Assembly: GCA_946807835.1 (NCBI GenBank)
Contig: OX327703.1
Span: forward strand, 1,123,501-1,187,500
DNA: 64,000 bases
Reading direction: 5' to 3'
Source: Ailanthus altissimus
Taxonomy: Eukaryota; Streptophyta; Magnoliopsida; Sapindales; Simaroubaceae
Positions 35,901 through 47,770 of the stretch are shown here, in pieces (position 1 is the stretch's first letter; the number at the start of each line of letters is the position of its first letter). Made by a program: the position numbers and the translations under genes. Under the pieces are notes generated by a model, which saw nothing but the letters and a program-made list of their open reading frames with translations, did not search any database and was not told the origin of the DNA.

Positions 35901-37885
35901 AAAGTAAGGCATAAACTTTCTTGGAAAATGACCACTATGTCTTATTTGGATACTCGCACAAATCAACGTGAAAATGAGGTGCAAAGGATTGTTCATCTTT
36001 AAATAATTGCAAATGAATTACCTGATGCATTTACAGATGCATCAAAAGTAACTAAGTTATACATACCAGTTGTCAATATACCAGTGCGAGTAATTATTCT
36101 TGCAGAATAATTAATCAATGAGTAGCAAATGAATCTTCTGTTGTACACTCGAAGTATGGCAGACCAGTTGGTTCAGAAGATATTATTCTACGAAAGAAGA
36201 AGAAAATGAGAAATCAAAATCCTATCAAAAATGATTCTCGAGCAAATAAACCTATATTCTCAGAATCACTAATATTAAAAGATTTAATAGTCACTGAAGA
36301 GACAAACCCCAAAAAAAGATACATGTTCCTAAAGAGACATAAGTTTTAGAAGAGACATTAGCCCCAACAAAGGTATAAGAATTTAAAAATGAAGAAAAAG
36401 GTACAAGTTATGCTTATGTATGAGAAATGTGGAAACATGATGAAATAATTGTTGACGATATATTTTTATTTGTAGTAGCTACTAAAATTTTGAATGATGA
36501 TTTTAAGTGACAAACTATTGATGAATGCAGAAAAATATATGACTGGCTTTAATAGAAATAAGCAATTCAAGTAGAATTGACTTCTCTGGTTAAGCATAAA
36601 GTATTTAGACCTGTAGTCCAGACATTTGAACATGTCAAACTCATAGGGTATAGATGGGTTTTTGTACGAAAATGTAACGAAACAGCGAGGTTATCAGATA
36701 CAAAGCAAGACTCGTTGCTTAAGGTTTCTCGTAAGGATCTGATATTGATTTTGATGAAACTTACTCCCCCGTGATGGACACAATTATATTTCAATTTTTG
36801 ATAAACTTGGTAGTCTAAGAAAAACTTGATATGCGTCATATGGATGTAGTGACAAATTATCTGTATGGGTTACTTGACATAGCTATTTATATGAAAATCC
36901 CTGAAGGAATCAATATGCCTGAAGTATGTAATCGCAATTTGTGTTCAATCAAACTACAAAGATCCTTTTATAGCTTGAAACAATCTAGATGCATGTGGTA
37001 CAACCACCTATGTGAGTAGTTGATAAAATGATATATTAATGATCCAATCTATCCATGTGCATTTATAGAAACAATAGAAAATGGATTTGCCATTATGGCT
37101 ATATATGTAGATGACATGAATCTGATTGGCACTCTTGAAGGGCTTCTTAACAGAAAACTTAAAAAGAGAATTTGAAATGAAAGACTTAAGTAAAACTAAA
37201 TATTGTCTCGACCTATAGATGGATTACAAATCAAATAGAATCTTCATCCATCAATCTACCTATGCTGAAAAAATTATGAGAAGATTCAATATAGATTAAG
37301 CTCATTCGTTAAGTACCTTTATGGTTGTTTGGTCTCTTGATCCCAAAAGGATCCATTTCGTCCCAAGAAAGATGATGAGAAAATACTTGGTCTAGAAGTA
37401 CCTTATCTTAATACAATTTGTACTTTATTATATCTAGCCCACTGTACTAGACCAGATATAGCTTTTGTAGTAAACTTATTGGCAAGATTTAGTTTTGCAC
37501 CAACCTAACGTCATTAGAATGGCGTCAAGCATATGTTTCATTACTTTCATGGAACAACAGATTTAGCACTACTTTATTCCAACGGACCTATAGAAAATTT
37601 AGATCTAATTGGTTATACAGATTTTGGGTACGTATTTAATCCCTATAAAGCTTGCTTATAAATGAGATATATTTTTACTTAAAATTATATATAAATCTCA
37701 TGGTAATCTATAAAGCAAACTTTTGTTACAACCTCCTCAAATCACTCTAAGATTCTAGCACTACATAAAGCAAGTAGAGAATGCATATTACTACGATTTA
37801 TCACTCATCACATCCAGAGTACATGCAACTTACCTTCTGTAAAGCAAATCAATGATGGCAATGGCTACGTTGATCCTACCAAGAA
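33000..37885 (+). mobile_element. Decayed Copia element C (gag-pol)
   Basis: Domains appear in Copia order but heavily broken. Gag starts near 33548 with MSHTNLQILAFNVSGKNYL. The integrase core part at 35346-35708 has HLDNASEFTSKIFDNYC and WSHAILH, followed by HLRIFGYAV and YLEPLIGDLF. Reverse transcriptase is at about 36577-37200 (VKLIGYRWVF, NYLYGLLDIAIYMKIPEG, AIYVDDMNLIG). The RNase H region includes CTRPDIAFVVNLLARF near 37440-37500. No 3' LTR was found, and the right end runs into a Gypsy fragment. Not functional. Confidence 0.85.
33281..33438 (+). repeat. Five hairpin-like direct repeats in Copia C leader
   Basis: Copies of GGAAGGCTATGCCTCC start at 33281, 33315, 33349, 33383 and 33423, so the first four are spaced exactly 34 bases apart and the last 40. 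The best copy can fold into a short stem (GGA-GGC with GCC-TCC, one bulged A, loop TAT); other copies fold less well. The repeats lie between the primer-binding site and gag. Confidence 0.7.
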
Positions 37886-38440
37886 AAAGGAAGGCTAGTC
37901 ACTTGAGAGCTATTTTCTGAGGAATTATGGGCACGATTTGGGCCGACAGAATGTGAAGACTTCGATAAAGCCTTATTACACATCCAGCAAATAGGTTCTT
38001 TAAGGGACTATCAAAAGGAATTTTAAAAGCTGGGAAATCGTGTGCAAGACTAGACATTAAAGGCCTTGATAGAGATGTTCATGGGAGGTCTCAAGTCAGA
38101 AATATCAAAAGGAATCCACATGTTTCGACCTAGAACATTGAAGGATGCCATTAGTCTTACACGTATAAAAGATGAACAACTCATTCGACAAAGGGTTGAA
38201 ATACCTTTAACCATGCCTTTGGTAAAAAGGCTGTTTTGAGATGAAATGCAAAGATGTCGAGCTCAAGGCCTGTGCTTCCATTACAATGAAAATTTCACAG
38301 GAGGACACAAGTGCAAGGGATCGCAATTGGTACTATTAAAAAAAAACTTCAATTTATTTGAGATCGATGTTGGTGATGATACGGGAGAACCTCCTAAAAG
38401 AGTAGATGAGCTTGAAATGTAATAAAAAAGCATTTCTTGA
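37886..38440 (+). mobile_element. Gypsy gag fragment
   Basis: A broken frame readable as RFGPTECEDFDKALLHIQQ, then LIEMFMGGLKSEISKGIHMF and the zinc knuckle GLCFHYNENFTGGHKC (first Cys kept, second changed to Tyr), typical of Ty3/Gypsy gag. It is a remnant next to its own 3' LTR, with all of pol missing between them. Confidence 0.75.
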
Positions 38441-38480
38441 ATTTGGACCTTGCGGACATGGTCTTAAAATAAAGAAGGGA

Positions 38481-38912
38481 TGATGATAAGGTGAGATGTG
38501 GGAGCCATAAGAGAGTTGGAATGCCAAAATATATGTAGCACGTAAAAGGGGGATGGGAGCAAATTTGGCATGAAGCGAATATAAAGGAATCAAGTGGTTC
38601 GTGGGAAGTGAATGTGTGACATGAAGACATGCAATAAAAGGTGGATATGTGAGTGATATGGAAACATGCAAGAGAAGGAGGCAACTTGCAAAAAAAAAGG
38701 GAAACGTGTTATTAGTAGTTATTTTATCTAATGCTTATTTCATGTAATCGTATAGCTAGAAACTAGGATTAGTTACAACTTTGGAATGTATTTAAACTCT
38801 ATTTGTGATTCAATAAAAGGCAACAAATATTTTATCCAAAAACATAGCATTGCGGTTTAATTCTTACCCTGAGAAAATTCTAATTCCATTAAAACTCTGA
38901 TTGGACCTATCA
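38481..38912 (+). repeat. Gypsy LTR adjoining the gag fragment
   Basis: The purine tract AAAGAAGGGA (38471-38480) is followed by TGATGATAAGGTGAG and the segment ends at GGACCTATCA, giving a 432-bp LTR. AATAAAAGG near 38813 could serve as its polyadenylation signal. The end base pairs TG...CA fit an LTR. Confidence 0.6.
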
Positions 38913-39404
38913 TTTCTCTTGATATTATAATTTATAAATTTGAAATGAAGTTGATTGCTTTCTTCTCTAAAAAATTGTTTTTTATTACATTAAATTAAAT
39001 CAAAATTTTCTTACTTTCATGTGAGCAGAACTTGAACTACAGACCTTTTATTTCGGTATAACAGATTTTACTAATTGAAACTACTAACACCCTACAAAAT
39101 ATACTAATTGCAATTATAAATGAAGCATTCACACAAATGATAGCTTTAAATTCATTTAATATTACACCTAGATGCTTACCCTAACAATATAGTCTGTGCA
39201 CCCCTTGACTTAAGTTAAAAGTACGAGTCATGAAGAGATCAAAAAGTTCAGTTGTTATTTCTTCATTTATTTGGTAAAATTTATAAAGTTATTGTGTTAT
39301 ATTGGTAGATAGTTGTTTAGCCAGAATTGAAATTTATAATATATTATTGATAATTATTGTAATGCTTTAAACATTGTAATGTGATAAATGTATAAAAAAA
39401 AATA
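38913..39404. other. AT-rich spacer, no gene seen
   Basis: No supported frame or clear repeat. It separates the Gypsy LTR from the start of the right arm of the inverted duplication. Confidence 0.4.
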
Positions 39405-40364
39405 TATTCAGTATTCTCAATCTCAACTAGATTGTTTCTTGTTTAAATGCAAGAAGAACCATTATAATTAAAGGATTTCCCGTCATGCCATGTCTTTGAG
39501 ATAGTGATGCATATTCGCCAAAATATACTCAGCTGGTAGACAAAACCCATCAAACCAGCCAAAACCCATCTTCAAAATTTTGTTATTTTATGGCTTTTAT
39601 TCATTTTTTCCAATGCTGAATGTCCTAACTCTACATAATACTAACTTCAAGAAAAAAAAATATTTTATAATTTTGTCTTAGGCAAAAACCCATCTTCAAA
39701 ATGTTCGGTAATAAAAAAAGATCAATGACAGGAATCGAGAAGGCGCTGGAGTTGCACTTAAAGCAAAAGCCACCACAAAAATGAAAATATAATTTTTGCT
39801 TGTCAATGTAATGCTTTCCTAGGTGACGTACGTTGACGGATAAGTAGTTAATTTCCGGTTACTACTTATCTCCTTTCCTATCTTTTACTGATAAAAGTGC
39901 CACCGTTTGTTCGGTGTGATCGACACCGTCGTTACTTTTAAATCAATCACGACTTTTTATTTTAATATCTTATATCTATCACAATTGTAATTAATATAAA
40001 AAAGTTTGATTGATTTAAAAATTGCGATTCGCAACTAACATTAACATCGCTCTTTTTTTAATATTCATCATTCACTGTTAAGTATTTGCTATGAAAACCT
40101 GTAAGAGATAACGGACAATTTGCCATTAATTTATTAACTACTTTTTGGAATCTCACATTATTAAGAAATTATGTACGTGCACATGTTCTTTGTCTGTATT
40201 TGTATCTTCGGTCATCCATCTATTATCCAAGCAAGAGCATTTTGGTGAATAAATTTAAAAATTGTTAAAACAAAAAGAGCTCTCAAAATTCGACGCCGCT
40301 TTGCTTTATTTAGAAGCTATATCTATCATCCATGTTTTCACCCACTTCATATTCAAATCCTATA
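39405..40364 (+). promoter_or_regulatory. PG promoter A, right copy, cut at its TATA box
   Basis: Collinear with the far-upstream region of PG1 (about 4210 down to 2530 on the minus strand) and with 7904-8279, but without the TRIM-like insertion of promoter B. It contains CGACGCCGCTTTGCTTTATT (the shared motif, reverse-complemented relative to PG1's minus-strand reading) at about 40290-40309 and ends at CTATA, where the Copia LTR begins. Before the insertion it ran straight into the exon 1 remnant at 48423. Confidence 0.75.
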
Positions 40365-41039
40365 TATAGAATTAATGATCTAAAATCATGTATATATCAT
40401 AGTTGAGTATCAGACCAATTCAGGATCAAATCAAAAGTAGGATAGAGCCAAAAATAAGCTTAGAAGGATAAAAAAAATCAATAAAATAATATTCAAAAGG
40501 TAAGAGATAACAAAAGAAACATGAAGCCTCTTTCCAAGCACGAGCGCCGTAGCGCTCTACAACATTTGTGTCATAACTGTGATGGTGGACTTGGCAGAAT
40601 GTTAGCATTGCAGTGCCAGGCCTTTGGCGTCGCAACACTAGTTGATTGCTATCCATTGGCCCAACGTTAAAACCATAACACTGGTGTGTTCGGCCTTATA
40701 TATATATACCCATTATGTGCCTAGGGTTTGAGAGACTCAAAAATATACTTGAGAGACACTGTACAACAAACCCTTGTACTCCAAAGTGCTATTGTATCAT
40801 TCCTTGATCTTTCAATATCATTTCTCTTGTAATCAAATATCAATATAAGAGGCTTGGATCCTTGATCCACCGTGGATGTAAGTACATTGCTGAACCAAGT
40901 AATTTTGTATATTGGTATGCTTAATTTTTGCTTTTTCTCTAATGAATTGCTTAGCTCTTGTTAGCTTGTTATTCTTGGCTGTGTATCTGCTTTATTATTT
41001 TGTATTCGATCTATATTTTGTTGCGTGCTAAACTCCAAA
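40365..41039 (+). repeat. 5' LTR of Copia A (right copy)
   Basis: 675 bp, starting TATAGAATTAATGATC (TGTAG in the left copy) and ending AAACTCCAAA. A CpG-containing tract with GAGCGCCGTAGCGCTC is at about 40540-40555. Confidence 0.85.
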
Positions 41040-41072
41040 AATTGGTGTCATAGCTTGTTTATTTTGTTAAAC

Positions 41073-41594
41073 ATGGCACCATATAAATATCAAGTAGACA
41101 AATTTACAAGGCATAATGATTTCAATTTGTTTAAGGTTAAGATGTTAACTTTGTCAGAGAGTCAACAACAAGAATTAGCTTTTGTGGAGTTCTCTAGTAC
41201 AAGTGATAAGTCTTTAACATCTACATTTGGCCTAGATCCTGAAACTATTAATAGAAAAGCCCGTAATGAAATTATTTTGTGTTTGGGTGATGAAGTTTTG
41301 AGGGAAGTGAGTGGAGAGAAAACTGCATTAGGTTTTTAAAAAAGACTTGATGAGTTGTATATGACTAAGTCTTTTGTAAACCAATTGTATCTCAAGAAAC
41401 AATTATTTTAGTTGTCTTTAGTTGAGGGTTGTTCACTCAATGAACACATCGACACCTTCAACAAGACTATTATTGATTTGGAGACTGTCGATATCAAAAT
41501 TAGTAATGAAGACAAGGTAATTTTGTTGCTAAGTTCACTTCTACCACACTATGAACATTTTGTTAATACTCTCTTATATGGAAGGAGTCATTGA
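41073..41594 (+). pseudogene. Copia A gag remnant
   Basis: Gag of the Copia type: MAPYKYQVDKFTRHNDFNLF, NRKARNEIILCLGDEV, then after a stop near 41336-41340 and another near 41410, SLVEGCSLNEHIDTFNKTII and EDKVILLLSSLLPHYEHFV. The order matches the left copy, where the same region is on the minus strand at 7136-6626. Confidence 0.8.
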
Positions 41595-43279
41595 CAATGA
41601 AGGATGTTAAATCTACTTTAAACTCAAAAGAGTTAGCTATGAAAATAGAACAACAAATTCTGTAATTGTACTCATTGCGAAGGGAGGAATTAAGAGTAGA
41701 GAAAGTAAAGCAAGAAATTCATCAAGATCAAAATCAAAGGCAGATCTAAGAAGTGTTACTTTTACAAGAAAGAATGCCATTTTATTATGGATTGTCTAAA
41801 AATTATAGCCAAGTGTCAAAAAAAGAAACCCGAAGTAGATGCAGCTATAGTTTAAAAACAAGACTATAAAGTTACAGAAACATTAGTTGCTTCAAATAGT
41901 TAGAACACGGATGAATGGATTATAGACTTTGGATGCACCTTCTATTTGTATCTTAATAAAGCCTTGTTCACTAGCTATCAGTCCATTAATGATTGTAAAG
42001 TTTAGCCTGTCAAGTCATTGAAATGGGTAACATTATGCTGAAATTACATGATAGAAGTGTAAGAGAAATTTAGCCTATCAAGTGAGGCATGCACCTAAAC
42101 TTAAGAGAAATTTAATTTCTCTAAGCATGCTTAATCAATACAGTTGCACAGTTAAAGGTAAAAATGATACATTAAAAGTAATTAAGCGTTTTATGGTTGT
42201 AATGAAAGGTCAACGTAAACACAGGTTATATGTGCTGGGTGGAGAAGTTGTCATTGATTCTACATCTATCTCTGTTGATGTTGAGAATCTGCAGACCAAA
42301 TTATGAAATTTGAGGTTATGGTACTTAGGTAAGAGAGGTCTTAAGAAGTTCATGATCAGGACGTATTTTGCAAGGAAAAGATTCAGTCAATGGGATTTTA
42401 TGAACATTGTGTACATGGGAAAGCTCATTGTGTGCTTGTATAAATATTATGCTACCTTTATAAGGAATAATTATGATGGATGTATGTACTTCAAAGTTTT
42501 AAAAAAAATCAGCATATATATCTCATTCTAAACGTTGATGATAGGTTAATTGTATGTAGGGATATGGAAGAGATACATAAGCTGAAAACTCAGTTGGGTG
42601 AGAGTTTAAAATGAAGGATTTGGGGTCTACTAAAACAATTTTGGGTTTGGATATAGTGAGGGATAGGTATAATGTTATATTCTTGTCTAACAAATAGTAT
42701 ATACTTAAGGTTCTTAACAAGTTCAGAATGAGGATGCCAAAGCCGTGTTAACTCTATTGGCAACACATTTCAAACTAACGGCATCTCAATCACCACAAAC
42801 TGAAGATGACAAATAGCAACTGCTTAATGTACCATTTACTAGTATTGTGAGTTTTATCATTTATGCTATGGTTTGCACAAGACCAGATATAGCATAAGTG
42901 GTACGTTTTGTGAGTAGATACACGGCTAATCTTAGAAATGAGCATTAGATAATTGTAAAATAGATATTAACGTATCTAAAGAAGACGTTACATTATGGTT
43001 TGTTATTTAAATAGGTTGGCATAAGTAATGAAATGGTGAAGGGTTTTATGGACTTGGTATATCTTTACGGTGTTTGGATGTAGTGTGTGCTGAAAATTAA
43101 TATTATAATGTATTATAGCACTATCAACTATGAAGGCTAAATACATAGCTTTAGGATAAGCTATTAAAGAGTCTATAACAAGACCCACCTCGAGACCCTC
43201 TACTGTAGATCTCAATAACCCTGTTGGGCACCTTAACAGAAGTTTCTCGAAGTCTAACTATCAACACTAAAAACTTTTG

Positions 43280-44693
43280 ATTGTAAAACTTCACAAGTCT
43301 GGAAAAGTATTCTTTGGGGCAGAGACTTGCTAAAGAAGGGACTACGCTGACGTATTGGTGTTGGAACAGCTGTATCAATCTATTATGACCAATGGCTCCC
43401 TCAACCATTATCCTTTAAACCCTCGTTCCCCCACAAACTGCCAGAGCATTCACTAGTTGCTGAGTTACTTACACCTGCTGGGTCATAGAACTCTAAACTG
43501 ATCCAGGACTACTTTCCTCCTGAAGAAAGTGACTTAATCCTCAGTATCCCCCGCTCTCGATGTTGGGAACAACCAGACTCATTTACGTGGCATTTTGACA
43601 GGCTAGGGCAGTATACTATTAAAAGTGGGTACCAGCTATCTCATACTGTTGACCAAGCTTCGTCCAGTAACAATAATATCGATTCTAGAACCTGGTGGCA
43701 ATACATGTGGAGGTTGAAGATTCCAACCAAAATAAAGCATTTTGTTTGGAGAATTACCCATGGTTGGATCCCTACCTTTGCAAATCTTAAGAGGCACCAT
43801 GTGCCTATTGATGAGTCTTGTAACCGCTGTGCTAAAGGTGCTGAAAACTCTATTCATGCAGTATGGTTATGTGATGCACTAAGAAAGGTACGCCAAGCTT
43901 GCCCATTTTTGCATGGTATAAATATTTACCACAATACTACTTTTTTGGATCTCCTAATGAAATGCAAAACGAGCTTAGCTGTAATGGATCTTGAGATACT
44001 ATTAATTATGTTTTGGAGATTATGGTATATCAGAAATAAATTAGTCACAGAGAAGAAAGTGATATTGGTGGATGATGTTCTTAATTGGGCTAAATACTAT
44101 TGGTATGAGTTCGTATCTTGTTGCACAGAAAAAGTTGATGCCACTAGTAATTCGAGTTGTAGTTGGCTAGCCCCAAGACTGGATTTTATAAAACTCAACA
44201 CTGATGCCAATCTATCTCCTAAGCACCTCAAGGCTGGGTTAGGAGTGGTCTTGCGTGATAACTATGGAGCGGTACTTGCCTCTTCATCCTCTTCACTTAA
44301 GGCAAAGCCCTCAGTGGACATTTTAGAAGCTTTGGCAATTCTTCGAGGTCTTAACCTAGCTAGAACACTGGGCTTATCAGCTATTGAGGTTGAATCTGAT
44401 GCAGCAGGCATTATTTCTGACATCAACAATCACACTCACTCTTTCTCAGAACTTGGTTTGGTACTTCATGATATCAGAACGATCTCGTCATGCTTTAACT
44501 TTTGCTCTTTCAGGTATTCACATCGGTCCACTAATAAAGTGGCGCATGAACTAGCACACCTTGCTCTAAACATAGTTTTTGATACTGTTTAGTTGGGGAA
44601 AGTCCCAACACAATGTAATCGTTTTGTACTTGAGGATTTTTCCTCCACTTGAGTTAAATTACACAACTTTATTATTATTAAAAAAAAAAAAAA
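43280..44693 (+). pseudogene. LINE (L1-type) 3' fragment nested in the solo LTR
   Basis: The 3' part of a LINE ORF2 related to 29758-32308: VWKSILWGRDLLKKGL, a zinc-binding RVT domain (CNRCAKGAENSIHAVWLC) and an RNase H-like domain (LNTDANLSPKHLKAGLG), followed by a poly-A tract. The target duplication CACTAAAAACTTTTG flanks it (43265-43279 and 44694-44708). One frame runs throughout, broken only by TGA at 43348-43350, TAG at 43486-43488 and TAG at 44590-44592, each at a position that is Trp or expected Trp in the related copy. The reverse transcriptase is lost through 5' truncation. Confidence 0.9.
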
Positions 44694-44708
44694 CACTAAA
44701 AACTTTTG

Positions 44709-47403
44709 CGAGGCAAACCCCTAGCTAATTTTGCCATTTCTAATAAAATCCTGAAACATTTATGGAGGTAATTTACCAAAATTCTAAAAAAAATAACGGA
44801 AAGAGTTTTCTCTGTTTTTTTTTTAAATCAAATACAAAACATGCAAGAAAAATCACACTTCCATTTCAAATAGTTTTCTTAGTTTTCAAATAGGACCTCC
44901 AGTCATTCCCAATGTCAAATTCAAACTCAACCTAAATAGTTTCAATCTAATCACATGAAATTAACATATTAATAAAAAGTGAAAATTACAATCATAATAC
45001 TAAAACCATTTCTTATTTGTTCCAAAACATAGTTACAACATGCATAAATTTATATTTACTATGCAAAAAATCAAATGGTGTTACTCAGCACATTTACATT
45101 TATAAAATATTTGTCTGACTTGACCTACTAGTCAACAGTAGGAGAATCAACAACCTACGCACTGAGGCCTGCACCTGAAAATAGGGTTTAGAAAACATAA
45201 AATACAAAACGAATGAGCTAAAAGAGCCGAGTTAGTGCATATAAAATTTTCATAAAAAAATAAAATTATGCATAAATAATAAATACTGTAAAACTGCCTA
45301 AAATATACTTCTCAAGCCATTATAAAACTGTAAAACTACTTTTAACCATCATATGCTGATAAAATACTGCCGAGCACTTTTTTATTAATAATTTTTGTAA
45401 ACAATTGTAAGAATCTGTAAAACATAGTAGCCAACATGCATATATAATATATAAAATACTGTTATGAGCTCGGTAATACAAAAACTGCTAAAACTCTCGC
45501 TCGGCCATTTTCTTTCTAAGTTATGCCACATTGTAACCCTAAAACTCTATGCTCATACAACGACTCAACTTGCACTGCACACGTGAGTAGGTTATAGGGC
45601 ATCTCAACTAGAAACACCCACTGTAATATCTAAAGACATCTAACTGGCTATGCGACGGAATCCTACATCGCCTACATATAGCGAGACAATACCCCGTACA
45701 CATAAAACCACTTACATGACTCGACAACCAAACTTCTTAGAGTTAGTGACACGCCCCCCAATACTTACCTATGCATACAGGATATACTGGTTGAGTCTTA
45801 AACTATCATCGCAACTGTAAATATGAGGGTACCAATGACTTTTGAAGACTAATTTAATAACTTTAAAACTATTTTTCAAATTGAACGTAGAAATTCATGA
45901 TTATAATAGTAGATAAAAACTGTAAATCATATTTAGGCATTTAAGATCTTATAAAACATAAAGTTCAAATATGATAAAATATATTAAACAAAATATACAT
46001 AAAACCGATTTTCACTCACCGAACACTTTAAGTTTGATCTTTCTCCAAAACATTTTTTACTTTTACCGCTCTCAGTTTTCTTCACCTACATACCAAAAAT
46101 GACATTTATAACATTCACCAATGCTAGAATTTCACTTAACTAATAAGCGCCCTAATCGGCTTACAAAGCCCGGATGGATTCCAATTTTTTATTTTCATTC
46201 ATGAAGTCATTCAATCTTATTTAATCTTGTTTAATTCACCATCCGAAGTCATAAAAATTGCTTAAAATCTTATAAATTTGGTTGGATATAATTATCCTTC
46301 ACCTTACTAAAATGGACAATTATGTCCCATTTTCTTCATTTTGATTTTTCATCAACCATATACATCCAATTGGTATAAAGAATCATTTATACACAACAAT
46401 TGAAGCAAATTCCCCTAAGTGGCCGAATTCACATTTTCCAACCAACACATTTTTTTTCCCTCAATTTCTTGTTTTAATAGCATCCAAATCAGGCCAATTT
46501 AATTATAATTCTCTAATTACAACCAATTGAAGTTTTTACATCAAAGTCACATCAAACCCTAATTCTTACCTTACTAGTTTCTTTAGTTTGATGACTCCTT
46601 TAAGCTCCATACTTGATTTCAGCTCAATCTAAATTAAGAATTCACACCAAAACATTAATAGAAGCAATCTTGAAAAATCCATACATAACCATTATCAAAT
46701 AATGCTTTTCTTACCTCTTTTCTTTGAATTTTCACTAATGGAAGCTTCAAATGACCTTAGGAACTTGTAATTGACTTTATTTTAGCTTGATCAAGCATGA
46801 AAAATCATAAAATAGCTTTGGGTTTTACTGTAGCAGCACATTCTCCACCTTGGCCGAATTTCCTCTCTTTTGCTCTAATAAATTTTGCTTTCCATTTCAT
46901 CAAAATTCTACACACTTCCGCTTTATATTGTATTCTCTCAATTGTCCAATTTGCCCCTTAACTAACTATAAATTTCTAAATTTCCATTGGTTAAAAATGG
47001 AAAGATTTAATTGGTTCCTTTGTAATTATTTAATTAGAATAGTCAAAGAAACTAACTAAGCTTCCAACTTAGCAATCCATGAACTTGACTCTAATTGGTC
47101 CATTTTTTAATACATGGGTTGCATTTCTTAATAAAGGTTTGCTCTATGTTTAACACTTTTATGGAAATTCATGTATTAAATTAAAATTTCCTTTTCCAAG
47201 CCAATAAAAGAATTTTAAAAATATTTCATGACCGTCTAATGCTCTGACCGAGTGTGAAATTACCAAATTAGGTCTAATACCTCTCATGTGCACCATAATA
47301 AAAATATTTCTAGTAGGGTTGAAATTGGGTAACCCTACAATATCTGCGTCGCTGTAAACTAAAATCTAAGTATTTATACTACTAATAAGGATTGGATATT
47401 ACA
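44709..47403 (-). other. Body of the nested solo LTR, no gene
   Basis: Long AT-rich LTR sequence. The strand-reversed region around 45520-45780 is richer in GC and holds short phrases such as AGTTAGTGACACGCC that fit an LTR regulatory or R region. The frame at 46850-47059 is judged a chance frame. Confidence 0.4.
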
Positions 47404-47770
47404 GTCTATATGGTTGAAGGGTATATATGCTGAACTTTTGGCTATGAATGAAGTTAATACTTCTATGTATTATGATAGCCAAAGTGCTAAACATCTAAGC
47501 AAACATTAAGTATTTTACGAAAAATAGAAACACATTGATGTTAGAATACATTTCATTCAGATACTATAGCAGTATTATTAGATTGTGTAAAAATCTGACA
47601 TCGAAGAATCCTGTTGATATGTTGACTAAACCACTGCTCGCAGTTAAGTTCAGGTTGTGTATAGACTAAACTGGAATCACAACTTGCAATTAAAGTTGTG
47701 ATATGGATATGATGGATCCTTGAATTATTCTCTTAGAGTTTTAGAGTGATTTCGTATCAAGGAGAGGATT

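Larger units (their letters stand above)
43176..47403 (-). mobile_element. Gypsy-like solo LTR nested in Copia A
   Basis: On the minus strand it begins TGTAATATCCAATCC at 47403 and ends GGGTCTTGTTA at 43176, with GTCTA repeated at each side (43171-43175 and 47404-47408). Removing it rejoins the Copia RNase H frame (AIKES-, then WLKGIYAEL). No gag or pol inside; most of the length is AT-rich LTR-type sequence (about 2.8 kb without the LINE). The final TA in place of CA is unusual but fits one mutation. Confidence 0.65.

Noticed and set aside
36567..36839. 90-codon minus-strand frame
   Set aside because: Antisense to the Copia C reverse transcriptase, whose plus-strand motifs (VKLIGYRWVF) explain the region.
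38354..38684. Two overlapping minus-strand frames of about 100 codons
   Set aside because: They are antisense to the Gypsy gag and LTR region, which explains the sequence.
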